NCBI GenBank assembly: GCA_963457665.1
Contig: OY735206.1
Coordinates: 59,617,735-59,681,734, forward strand
Origin: Thysanoteuthis rhombus
Taxonomy: Eukaryota; Mollusca; Cephalopoda; Oegopsida; Thysanoteuthidae
DNA length: 64,000 bases
Direction of reading: 5' to 3'
Position numbers and translations under genes: made by a program. The notes under the pieces were generated by a model. That model was not told where the DNA came from, ran no database searches, and worked only from the letters and a program-made list of their open reading frames with translations. Positions 46,040 through 57,055 of this stretch are shown here, piece after piece (positions within the stretch are counted from its first letter, which is position 1; every line of letters begins with the position of its first letter).

Positions 46040-46300
46040 TTAGTAAATGCACTAATTATGGCCATCTTATTATTGAACATTTTAATACGGATAAGAATTT
46101 TAAAGTGCTTAAAAGATGATTATTTGTAGAAGAAAAGTCAAGTGAATATGGAGGATAGTGTAAGACTTCATAACCCATTTCATTAAGCTTAGACACAGCA
46201 TGGGAACTGCCACGGAACATTACATTCAATTCATGGTGAATCCATTTTTCCGGCTTTTCCTTTCCTATAGCTTGGTGTTGACGTGATATGATCACTGTTA
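46040..46300 (-). pseudogene. Mariner transposase relic with internal deletion
   Basis: Minus-strand frame of 79 codons. KEKPEKWIHHELN matches the mid-protein KKPEKWVPHELNE block of mariner transposases, while VSKLNEMGYEVLHYPPYSLD matches the C-terminal LNELGYEVLPHPPYSPD block. The catalytic centre region normally between them is missing, so an in-frame deletion has fused the two. The final D of the DD34D triad (YSLD) is retained, the first two are not. Confidence 0.75.
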
Positions 46301-46915
46301 AAGTTCCAAAATCTTCAGAATGTGCTCAAACTTTTGTTTGTGGATCGTTGGCCAGGGAGAATGAGTGGTCTGCAGAAAGAATTCTTTTACGAAATAAAAG
46401 AATTTTCCGTGAAGTAGCCTATTCAGAATAGACTGAAATAGTAATGTACTTCCCGCTGATGCCAGACCTCGGTATTACCACCCATACCCATCTGACCTTG
46501 TGCTGTACTAAACTGAACCGAGTAAGTATTGAGAAAATTGTGTGAACTAAAAAAATCAAGTAAAAATTCATATGGTAACTGCGAAAGCTTAGCTAAGTAC
46601 GGCACAATGCCAGGTGATCAATATTTGGATAATGATATATAACAGGATGGTATTACTCACAATGTAGAAAGACAATTGTTTTGTGAAATCAAAAATTTAC
46701 TGACCTGTTTTTCTGGTAACAGCTTCATTAAATTAGTTCATTTTGTATTAGATATGTTAGAATTGATGGAATTATTACAAACGAAACATATCAGAGAATG
46801 GTTAATTCTTAAAACAATGTGTCTTTCCACCTTCTAATAAATATCATAGTGCCAGATATATAGTCATGTACTAAGCTCAGATTACTAATGACACAAGGCC
46901 ACAAGTATGAATCAC
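46301..46915. other. No gene seen
   Basis: AT-rich DNA, no recognised element. Confidence 0.5.
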
Positions 46916-46917
46916 TC

Positions 46918-46975
46918 AGTAGAATCGAACTCATTATTCAGTTGTGAATTTGTGAGACCAGCTTGTTAACCATTT
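46918..46975 (-). repeat. tRNA-like SINE head
   Basis: Minus strand: ATGGTTAACAAGCTGG (A-box-like) and GAGTTCGATTCTACT (B box). Confidence 0.5.
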
Positions 46976-47213
46976 CTACAAGATGAGTCGCTTAGTCTTG
47001 TAAAAGGCCGCAGTATTGGGGTACACAATAAAATTAAGATTCACCACATTACTGAAATTATCTGTAAGACTAGCTCGCTATTCCTCGAGTTATTGTAGGC
47101 ACTAAATGAGTAAGCTTAGTTTAGTCTGGGACAAAGTTACAATGTGGGGCACCTACTCGAGATCGGACAATAGTAATGCTAGACTACCTAAGGTAAGGCG
47201 TCTATCCATCAAT

Positions 47214-47397
47214 CTATCTATCTATCTATCTATGCTCATAGATATAAGCTTGTTGTGCCTTTGGTTCCAGATGAAAGCCAGGCTTTCACGCTCTAGAGAT
47301 TAGTGAGTCTCAATACTCATACCCTATGATATTTGGTATATTCATTTACTTATGAAAATGCAGTACCAAAGTGATTTATCTATCTATCTATCTATCT
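47214..47397. repeat. Two (ATCT)n microsatellites
   Basis: ATCT units at about 47214-47234 and 47376-47397. Confidence 0.85.
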
Positions 47398-48080
47398 GAA
47401 CCACTTGTTGGCTGAAAAAATAGCCTGTTTCTCTTGACGTCATTAATCTGAGTTTGTATTCACGTAAAGTTTAGCATTTCTAGTACTGAATTTCAAAATG
47501 ATCAGAGTTTTCCCACTTGGGAAACTGAACCTATACGATTTTAACGCGGTGTACCGGATAGGGATATCGGCAATAGAGTTACCTTTGCTGTTAGCAGTCG
47601 TTTCTTCAGCCCAGTTAAAGATGAGATTTTTTTTTTATTTGCGTTAATCGGCATGCACGCCACCATGCTTCTGAGGGATTGAATAAATGCAATTTTCTCT
47701 TTCTCATCTTCTTTATCTGTCGATACTTAGCTATCGTAGTATCTATCAATGTATCTATCTACGTGGATAGATTCTTATACGCGCGCAGGCATACCATTTT
47801 ATGTACGTATATGTCTGCCAGTCCATCGACACACATAATTCTGCAATCGTGAACTAGGCGCTTAGATGTACATCATTCGGGGACTACCCAGATGACCTCA
47901 GTTACTGATGAGTGTGCATGCGTGCGAAGACGAACGCTGGAGTCAAATTAGAATGTGTCATGACATTACTCCTCGGGCAACATTAATAGATTCATTTCTG
48001 GCAGCCCTGACCGCTGCGCGTGGATCTCATTCGCGTATTCCCGGTCCCATCGCTTTAGAATTGTACCGTACTACTTAATG

Positions 48081-48425
48081 TGTTCCTCAATTAAATCTAG
48101 TCTCTGGACTCGGGCAAACTGTGCGGGACTGGAAACTGCAATAGCTATCGTCATTTTGCGAACGACCGATTTAATGCTTTCTTACGTGGTGGGTTTTATT
48201 GTTGACACTGTGTCAAATAATACTAGACCGGTGGCATTTTATGACAACACCGAAACATAGAACTGTTTAGCCATTTTATTCACGTCTGGCTCAAGGTTAA
48301 CAGTGTTTCTCAATTAAATCTACTTCCAAGACTTGGACAAACCGTGCAGGATTATGAACTGCCCATTCAAAGTGACTTTGATCAAAAGAAGACTCGACTG
48401 GCTCCGATGATTAATGCTGTTTATT
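48081..48425. repeat. Direct repeat pair, about 110 bp, spacing about 222 bp
   Basis: CTCAATTAAATCTA followed by GACTYGGRCAAACYGTGC occurs at about 48086 and again at about 48309, and the similarity continues to the AATGCTKTYT end. Unclassified. Confidence 0.6.
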
Positions 48426-48920
48426 AAAAAAAATCATGTTTTACTTTATTTAGACATCCAGACGAACAGCAATGATTGAAATTCGTGGACATTTGGCGTT
48501 GGTGGTTAGAACTAGACCCATTTTTTTAAATACACATAGAGAAGAAGTAAAGTTCTTATTTCAATATTACATTAGATTAGTATTCCGGCTCCACACCTTC
48601 GCGTCTGAAGTTCCTCAAATTGAACCGACCTTGGGTCACATATTGTGCTCATGAGGGTTCTGGTGAATAGGAACTTTAGATTAATAAAAAAAAACCAAGC
48701 CTTTATGTAGGTGATTAGACCCATGTTCTACTTGAAAAGAGGTGATTCTTCTTTGCGGTAGTTCGCTTTACATCTATTTTTTTCGCTTACACAAAAGAAA
48801 GGACATGATTCTATCAATACTTCCTTTAGTATTGTATACAGTATTTATGAGCAGTAGCATTTGAACAAGCACAAACTCTCTGTTTATTGCCTTTGATTGC
48901 ATTCTCTTCATATATGTATT
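48426..48920. other. No supported gene
   Basis: A 60-codon ORF at 48472-48654 has no recognisable feature. Confidence 0.5.
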
Positions 48921-48924
48921 GGTG

Positions 48925-49011
48925 TAGTTTGAGGTTAACTCACTCGATTGACAACTCTTCCAAAATTGTTATTTGGAAAAGTTGCCAATCTAATGAGTTA
49001 ACCTCAAACTA
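48925..49011. repeat. 87-bp near-perfect hairpin (40-bp arms, 7-nt loop)
   Basis: Left arm 48925-48964 and right arm 48972-49011 pair over 40 positions with four single mismatches. The loop is ATTGTTA. The ends pair as TAGTTTGAGGTTAACTCA with TGAGTTAACCTCAAACTA. It could be a microRNA-like precursor or a tiny palindromic transposable element; neither is proven. Confidence 0.85.
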
Positions 49012-49762
<751 letters not shown>

Positions 49763-49871
49763 AATACAAATCTAATTCATGTACGACGTATGATGGATTT
49801 ATTCCATAAAAGTGCTCAATACAAAATCACTTACAGCAGAGCTCCAAATATGATGATATAATGTATTTGCT

Positions 49872-49910
49872 GCAGAAACACGATTACGTTTCTGCCCTTT
49901 GGGCTTCTTC
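49872..49910 (-). ncRNA. Degenerate hammerhead-ribozyme-like motif (3' copy)
   Basis: On the minus strand: TGAAGA, then a GCCC-AAA-GGGC stem-loop (49894-49904), then GAA and ACG-TAAT-CGT. This is the order and spacing of a minimal hammerhead core (CUGANGA, stem II, GAAA, short stem III). Two features do not fit: C3 is replaced by G and the position after CGT is G where H is needed, so this copy should not cleave. A strong overlapping hairpin GCAGAAAC/GTTTCTGC also forms. Confidence 0.45.
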
Positions 49911-51385
49911 ACACGAATGATTCGTTTTATTCGGACCCTCCTATATAATGTTTTTGGGGAGATGCGTATTCTGGTCGGAAAGCCCCGCCCTATTTTATTC
50001 ATACTTCTTCTCTTTTCCGTTTTTTTTTTCTGTTTATGATTGTTCCATTCGTAGCATCTTGTTTGTTTTTTTTAATTCGAAGCACTTGGTTTTGTTTGTT
50101 GCTTTAGTTTTTTTTAATAGATGTTTTTTTAATTTCAGCTTTCGCAATATTCTCTTCGTAATGTTATTCGTAGGTGGGTTTTGTTTTAGATATCATATTT
50201 TTTTAGATATCATATATTAAATTGTTTTAGATATCATACCACTTAATCTATCAGTTGATAATTTTGCAATCTTTCATTATTATTATTTTTTAAAATATTT
50301 GTTTGCTTATTTATCTCCCGTATGGTAAATGAGGTTCTAATCTCTATGTTTGTGGCTAGTTGTTATAAATTATGTTGGTTGTATTTGGAGTGTTTCCAAC
50401 ACTTTTTATCAGTCACGTTGGTGATCCATCAGTTAAGTGGGATCGGTTTTGTTACATGAGATATGTCATGTAATTGTTATCCGTCTATTTGGTATAGGGT
50501 TCACGTTTACGTGGCATTAGTAATTTGTGTCTAATTCCATCAATATTCATAGTAAGTTAGCTTCTATACATCCAAGGTAATTATGAAAAGATATTGTGAT
50601 TCGTCTCAGAGGATCAAATTTTGCTTATAGTGGTTGGGGTAAATTAATAAGGTAAATATGGTGATTGATTTTGGTATATCTGCACGTGGGATCTAAAATT
50701 ATGTTGTTTTTTTTTTAAATTTTAAACGATGTTAACACTTGACAGCTAATTCATTTATTTCTACTTAGTCTATCTTTTTAGTGGAGGTGACGATTTCGAA
50801 TTCTTCATTGAGAAATAAGTAGCATGGAGTTTCAATATTCTTGCACGTGTGTATTAGTTCTAACAATTCCCATTTCACTGTGGGTGTGAGATTGCTATCT
50901 TTGAGCTCTCAGCAATGTATGGATATTGATGTGTTGTTTTTGTATTTTTCATTTGAAAAAGATGATGTATGGTTGGCTAATCTTAATTTATAGGGTATTT
51001 TTCTATATCACTGGGTGATATTTCGTTTTTAAAGGTTCCTCTAGGGTTGATGTTTCAGCTTGATATTCATTATTAGATCTTGGAAATTTGCTCTACGAAG
51101 GACACCCGTACGATATGCAGTCTGCTCTGCTTTCATTTTCTCCAGGAGTATTATTCCCTATTACTTTATTGGTATATTTTTCTATGATTTTTTGAAAGCT
51201 ATCCATACAGGTAGAGTTTAGTTTTAGTTTGCTTGAGGGGAAATGTTTTTCTATTGATTTGAGGAAGATTCTCCCTAAGTTAGTTTTGACTTGTAGATTA
51301 AATGGTGTTCTATACCAGATAATCTTTCTACGTCTATATATATTGTTGTTGCTGTGTTTCACTCTATTAGTCTTGACTTATTCAT

Positions 51386-51465
51386 CGAATCATTCGCCTG
51401 AAGAAGCTCAAAGGGCAGAAAAATAAACGTGCTTGTGTAGCGAATCAACTGTTTCATCATATTTA
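51386..51465 (+). ncRNA. Degenerate hammerhead-ribozyme-like motif (inverted 5' copy)
   Basis: CTGAAGA at 51398-51404 keeps the full first core box. It is followed by GCTC-AAA-GGGC (51406-51416) and GAAA at 51418-51421. Stem III is degraded (AATAAACGTGC). The two copies complement each other's defects, which supports a functional ancestor. Confidence 0.45.
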
Positions 51466-51624
51466 TTGTGAAGAATGATTAACATATATTTATATGTATG
51501 CATAGGCAGACAATGATAAATATTCAATAAACGTGTATATACGTATTGAATAGATCTTTATTCAAGATCGTGTTCGCTACCATTGGTAGAGCAGTTATAA
51601 CATGAGTAAAGTTTTTTTTTCAAT

Positions 51625-51699
51625 GGTTCATTACAGAGTATACATTCTGTTTCTCTAAGAACCCAAAGGTGAAACATGATGTATAATCTGTAATAAACC
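51625..51699. repeat. Foldback: 29-bp inverted repeat, 17-nt loop
   Basis: Arms 51625-51653 and 51671-51699 pair with four mismatches (GGTTCATTACAGA against its complement). The loop contains AAGAACCCAAAGG. Confidence 0.8.
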
Positions 51700-51758
51700 A
51701 TCGAAAAAAAAAATCTGCAATCATATTCATACATGTCGACGGTTTATTTTTGATAAAA

Positions 51759-52096
51759 TTCGACCTTAATATGTGTGTTGTAGGTAAATTGTGATCTGTT
51801 GATTTCGAATATGCCTTTGTTTTTCTTCTATGATACTTCATCAGTTAGACCAGCAAACATTACATGACAAACACGCATAGACCAGCGTACAACCTTGTGA
51901 GAACTGGCATAAGCACTGAAAGATAGAGAAATTATCAACCACGGTCACTTATAACGAATAGAAATTAAGGTTGCAGTTCAGTAGTATAGCGACATTGTAA
52001 ATAGAATCCCCTCTTCGAAAACATGAAATTTCTCCTTTCTCAAACCCGCTAAATATCCAGAAGCTTTGAAGGTCTAATAAATTGAAAGAAAATTTG

Positions 52097-52127
<31 letters not shown>

Positions 52128-52768
52128 CAAAACACAATTTACAACTTTATATAATAAAGACATATCCAAAATTACAATGACTTGGGAAAGAAGGAAAAAA
52201 AACTTCTCCTTTCGGAGTTTGAACTGTGTGCTGTAGAAAAGTTGTGAGCTATTGATTTTGGATATGCCCAAAGTGAGCGACCACTTTAGTATTATAACTA
52301 CATTGTGATAGAACACTCTCTGAAAGAAATCATTTAATCAAAACTGACACATTTACGTCAGGGTCAAGGTCAAATACTTTGAAAGAATATAAAATTTAAA
52401 AGAAAAAAAATTTTTCTCATTGAATTTTGAACATGGTCCACCAATTCTATTTTCGGAGGATCTGGTCTCTTTTTGAACCTAAGAATTACTGCTCAAAAAG
52501 AAAGTAAAAAAATATTATTGAGCCCTTCCCACCTCGTATGTAAAAAAAAGTTCAAACAAATTACGAAAAACAAACGTCCTAGATGATACTGATTCAAAAT
52601 ATACACATACTTTGCATGTTTTTCGACAGACTTGTTTTCTGAAAGCGCGAATGGAGACCCCATAAAATTGATAATTTTCTTTTTTCAAAATTCGACCAAA
52701 AGGTGTGTGCTGTAGGTAATTATAGAGCTGTTGATTTCTGATATGCCTTTGTTTCTTTTCTGTGATGC
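51759..52768 (+). repeat. Three spaced copies of an about 85-bp module, period about 460 bp
   Basis: The block TGTGTGYTGTAGGTAA ... GTTGATTTCKRATATGCC occurs at about 51759-51843, 52213-52272 (shorter, GAGCTATTGATTTTGGATATGCC) and 52684-52768. The outer two share AAATTCGACC upstream and CTTTGTTT downstream. Probably a degenerate tandem array with a unit of about 460 bp. Confidence 0.6.
52096..52135. repeat. (AAAAC)n microsatellite
   Basis: About seven AAAAC units. Confidence 0.9.
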
Positions 52769-52799
52769 ATAGTTCTCGACATTTTGGAATACAAACAAA

Positions 52800-53350
52800 T
52801 ACCCGCACCCAATACTATATTTCCACCCGATAAATATGCATCATAACCCTCCTAAACCATAGCAATGTTCGATTTACATATAGTCTCATTCTCCACAACA
52901 CCCCTACCAATACAATTTAGACTTCTGCTCACATATAATTAATGCAACAAACTTATCTCACCCTACCACACCTAGATCTTCTTTAATGGATATCAAATTT
53001 TTGAAACGTCACACATGGTTATCTAGATCCCTACCTAATTGCACCTATGCATGGTCCATTTCTCTTGTACTATTCAGAGCCATCTGACTTTTCATGACGC
53101 CTACAATGATCATAAAGGTTACAGCACATGCATTTCCCAACTGATACTCGATCATACATAACGATAACCTTCTCTAACTTATATGCCATCACCTAGATAT
53201 TTACTATAGCCTCGACCTCATGGCCTACCACTGGAATATCCCGAAATAATTCCCAATACTCTACCCCCATTATTACCAAGCCCCCAACCGTATACACGGA
53301 TATTTTATTGATACACCAACAGTTCTACCTCACCATTAATATCATCTAGC
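52800..53350 (+). other. G-poor CA/CT-rich DNA
   Basis: The plus strand is markedly poor in G, like 25.62-26.4 kb next to the Penelope relic. It may be decayed Penelope-like 3' DNA. No coding sequence recognised. Confidence 0.35.
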
Positions 53351-53507
53351 AAGGTTATGCATGTACCTATTGGCAATTGTACATATAAACATACATATGT
53401 AAGTATTTTTGACTTAATTTGTCAATTGATTCATTACCAAATAAAGTGTCCATGTATTCTTACCCCTGAATTTGTCTCATTACCAATTATTCACAAATGC
53501 ATGCACA

Positions 53508-53509
<2 letters not shown>

Positions 53510-53563
<54 letters not shown>
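53510..53563. repeat. (CA)n microsatellite
   Basis: About 27 CA units. Confidence 0.95.
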
Positions 53564-53569
<6 letters not shown>

Positions 53570-53735
53570 TATGTATATGTTAGATTAGGAAATATAAAAT
53601 GGTATTAGTAATAACATTGTTTGATTCGCCAAGATAGGCCGAATGAATTGTCGATTTTTGCAAACGATTTAAGTTTCTTTCCAAATTGTCATTACTAATA
53701 TCATCTTGTCAGATGAATCTTATCCAAACATTGAT

Positions 53736-53736
<1 letters not shown>

Positions 53737-53769
<33 letters not shown>

Positions 53770-53800
53770 CATGTGTATGTGTGTGTGTGTGTGTGTGTGT
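53737..53800. repeat. (CA)n ... (TG)n inverted microsatellite
   Basis: CA units to about 53762, a short spacer ATATATACATGTGTATG, then TG units. The two runs are complementary and can fold. Confidence 0.9.
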
Positions 53801-54109
53801 CTTCAGGCGTGAAATTGCTTACTCAAATACAGAAAAAATAGATATAAAATGGTTTATTATTTCCGAGTGGGCGATTTCGAGTGATGTTTCAAATGTCAGC
53901 CGAGAGTGGGAAATTCTTCATAACTTGGTAGATAAGCAGACGAATTAATCTGTATTTCCAAAACCCTTTTAGCAACTTGTATATTTTGTTGCAAAATGAG
54001 ATTATTCTGACTATTACTGGGGAACATAAATATAGTGGGTTTAGGTACCGAACATATCGTTTCAAGGCAATTAGGAGATTGACACTGTGCAAGTAGAAAC
54101 AAGCAACCG

Positions 54110-54503
54110 AATTGTCAACATCAAAATAGGTTTCTTCAGTTTTTGTGTAGGTTTGGCTGGCTATGTATATATCGCGCTTATAGGCTGCACCAATGACACT
54201 AAAAGATTGAAAATTTGAACATCTGTTAATTAGGTATAGAAAACTGATTTTTTTAAAAAAAGAGCGGATTTTTAATTTACAACTTGAGTTTATGCTAAAT
54301 TTGTTACTCAGTTTGTATCCAGCAGCATTCACGCTTGTATTTTGAAAATTCGGACTTTTTTTTAATGATCATTGGCCAACTATATATGAGTTAAGTAGCT
54401 TATTTATTGATCACCCCTTTTGCAAATTTTGGATTGATCACCCCCAAAATGGCATGCCAACAGGTTGTTTCGTGACTGTTTCAATTGAGTGACTGACCAG
54501 ACC
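54110..54503 (-). repeat. Interspersed repeat family Q copy
   Basis: Reverse-oriented copy: GTTTATGCTAAATTTG, CCAGCAGCATTCACGCTTG, GATTGATCACCCCC, ATGGCATGCCAACAGG and GTGACTGTTTCAATTGAGTG in plus-strand order. Confidence 0.75.
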
Positions 54504-56240
54504 AGTATTCCTATATTCTTTGAGCTGATGTGAATACTTGTAAAATACAGAATACTTTATGTTTGATTTTGAATTTCCATAGACGAACGATTATCTTTCG
54601 TCAACATATGTGGACATGGTCTTCCTATCCTGAGTTAACAATCGGTTCACATGAGTATTTATAAACTCTGTTACATCCAATAATATTGCATTTCTTCAGA
54701 ACAGATTCATAATATTTGGCTTTTGTCACTCTACGGCTTCATACAACTGGAATAATGCAGCATTTTTATAACGAGAAAAGTTGATTCGATCCTCAAACGG
54801 AAGGCACTTGGCTTCTGAAGAGAGGATTTTTAGCCAGGAATGAAATTGGGAAGGAGTTTTAGTCGGGGAAAACGTATAATTGAAAGTATAATGTCGAAGA
54901 AATTACTAGATGACAAAGGAGAGGAAACTTAATGTTGCAAAGGGAAGAATGTAATTGGGGATTCTAAGAACAGCTGACCTATTTCTAGTTCGAACTTCTG
55001 AGATGATGTACTGTTATTATTCTATGGATAATTCTGACGATATTAGATTACTATGTTTCGGCCACCGCACTATCCGGTCTTCCTCGGGTGTTTGCCACAT
55101 TTAGTAATCTTCAAATCGCTTTGAAAATAATTCTTATCGAGTCCCTTTTTCCCGGTAACTTTTGCCTCTATTCCAATAAGAACAATCAAGTCAGTAGAAC
55201 ATGAGATCGGACCCGGACATTTTCTTCAATGGCCCATTTTTTTTCCATAGAATCGCTTTGAATGATGGGTAGAATATGCAGAAACGAATTTCTACAGATT
55301 TCCTTTTCCAGGAATCGGCTAAAATAATTATTTTGTGAGCAAAACCATTTCACTGCAGAAAGTGTCGTTTTTACTACAAAATGTGTCTATGATTTTGAAG
55401 TGTTATGGACTTGAATCTTGGTATTAATACAGTTGCATACGTAATTCCGCAGGATTCGGATGTTAAGCAATATACTTTTCATTTTAGGGGCTTTGAAGAG
55501 TACTTAATCAGAAAAATCTTTTTTTTCTGGCAACTGAGAAGATATAATTTTCAAGATGTCGTTAAAATGGCCAACGAAGCCTTTATATGTCGATTACTCC
55601 TTCATTATTCATTTTCTCCAACTGTTTTTATAGCATCAAGTGTGTTTAATAACAAGTCTAAAGTTTACCACACTTGAAAAGTATGATTTAAAAATGGCAT
55701 CCAAGATAACTGCCAAATGTCGGCTGCATTTATGGAAAAAAACGTAGTATCAGGTTGCTCAACAATATACGAAAAGCCACCACAGTCTATCCACCGGAAA
55801 GGTATAAATTCAAAGATAATGCCCAAGATGATTGGCTACATTTACGGAAAAAAAACTCACACATTACGGTTGATTTGGATGTTAAAAGTGATATTTTAAA
55901 GTATGATTAACCAAAAACATATTCCTCAATTTCCATTGGGGTACTATGGATATCCTCAAATAATGAATTTTCTATTTTTTTAGACAGGCTTTATCATTAT
56001 TTACGCTGGATTTCAATGTTAAAGGGAATATATAATCATTTCTACCTTGAATGAGTCTTGCTGGACACGATAAAATAATCTGTAATGTTTTTTATCCATA
56101 GCTACTGGCAGTGCATCTGCACGAAAAGGATTAAACCACAAGTGGTTTCATATGGGCTCAAAAATATGTAGAGGTATCATTGTTAGCTACGTATTTCTAT
56201 ATGCAACCAACTCCATAATAGAATTGTCCGAATGCCTACT
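54504..56240. other. No supported gene
   Basis: A 90-codon ORF at 55405-55677 shows no domain. Two related stretches (AAGATAACTGCCAAATG at about 55702 and AAGATAATGCCCAAGATG at about 55814, each followed by GGCT and a CATTTA-GGAAAAAA end) form a short diverged duplication. Confidence 0.45.
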
Positions 56241-56244
56241 AAGA

Positions 56245-57055
56245 ATGGAGTTTGAGCCTTTTAACCTTATACGTTGATTTTTGTCTCTTCCCTGCTATCA
56301 TAAGTAACTTTGATGTACTGAGTAAATCATATATTTCTAGCCAGGGAACGTATACGATTGTATCAACTGAGTGGACCCCTAAGTTACAGTTAGGAGCAGA
56401 TCTTGCTGCATCCAAACAGTGAAGGGGTATTACAGAGTCCGCCTCTTCGTGATCATGCTCTTACATAACAATATCAGTTGGTTTGATGAAACAAGAGTCC
56501 TTGCCTCATATATCATTCTCTTTCGGTTATCTTCAGACCTTTTGAAAACAGCATCTTTAAAGAGAAGTGTCTGTTGTTCATTGCTATTGCTGTTTGGTAG
56601 AAAAGTTCTCATGACAATCCCTCCTAATTTTATTGGTTCTGTCATATGAAACTTGATAGGATCAATGCGCTTGTCTACCTCTTTCCAGGCCTGGTCTTCA
56701 AGTGAAATATGTATGTAATGATCAAACAGAGCTCTACCTTCATTAGCCTCTTGGAGTTTCTTCTCAATTCGTCGCCAAAATCTCACAGTAAGCAAGCCAA
56801 TGTTCTTTATACTTTCATTCTTTTTCAGCGATTGAACTTTTATCGTGGCATCGATAATGACTACTCTGTATTCAGCTTACTATGTTATTTCTATTCTTAT
56901 ACTTTCACTGTCAACAGCAAGCCCTGTCTCGTTCATCAAGGAAGAATTGTCTACTGGAATAAGAATTGGCCCTCGGCTGAAAACAGAGATCTAGGAATTG
57001 CAGTGAATTCAAATTCGCTAATAGCTTTAGATAATTCCATGAACTCTGGTTGTGT
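56245..57055 (-). pseudogene. Decayed member of a repetitive HEEAD-motif gene family (possible PIN/FEN-like nuclease)
   Basis: Minus strand read with frameshifts gives EFMELSKAISEFEFTAIPRS, then AEYRVVIIDATIKVQSLKK, RALFDHYIHISLEDQAWKEV and IKLGGIVMRTFLP. After another shift it gives HDHEEADSVIPLHCLDAA and NLGVHSVDTIVYVPW. I recall a multi-copy invertebrate family with H-x-HEEADTLI..H...D and a following PDTDVLVLL block, where acidic residues are spaced as in PIN/FEN-type nucleases. That functional reading is inference. The 121-codon frame at 56430-56795 is the longest open piece. Several stops show that this copy is dead. The canonical DTDV is DTIV here. Confidence 0.55.

Larger units (their letters stand above)
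49795..51480 (-). mobile_element. Penelope-like element, 5' truncated, with inverted terminal copies of its 3' sequence
   Basis: The coding part runs on the minus strand from about 51362 to about 50770. KIIWYRTPFNLQVKTNLG is the block following the Penelope RT. A frame-shifted stretch then reads KLRLANHTSSFSNEKYKNN, and ELKDSNLTPTVKWELLE and EEFEIVTSTKKID follow. LRLANH with the downstream blocks is the arginine helix and C-terminal half of a GIY-YIG endonuclease. Stops and frameshifts make it inactive. The terminal segment CGAATCATTCG...TGAAGAAGCYCAAAGGGCAGAAA is present on the minus strand at 49848-49923 and inverted on the plus strand at 51386-51465, so the element is bracketed by imperfect inverted repeats, a known habit of Penelope-like elements. 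Confidence 0.8.
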
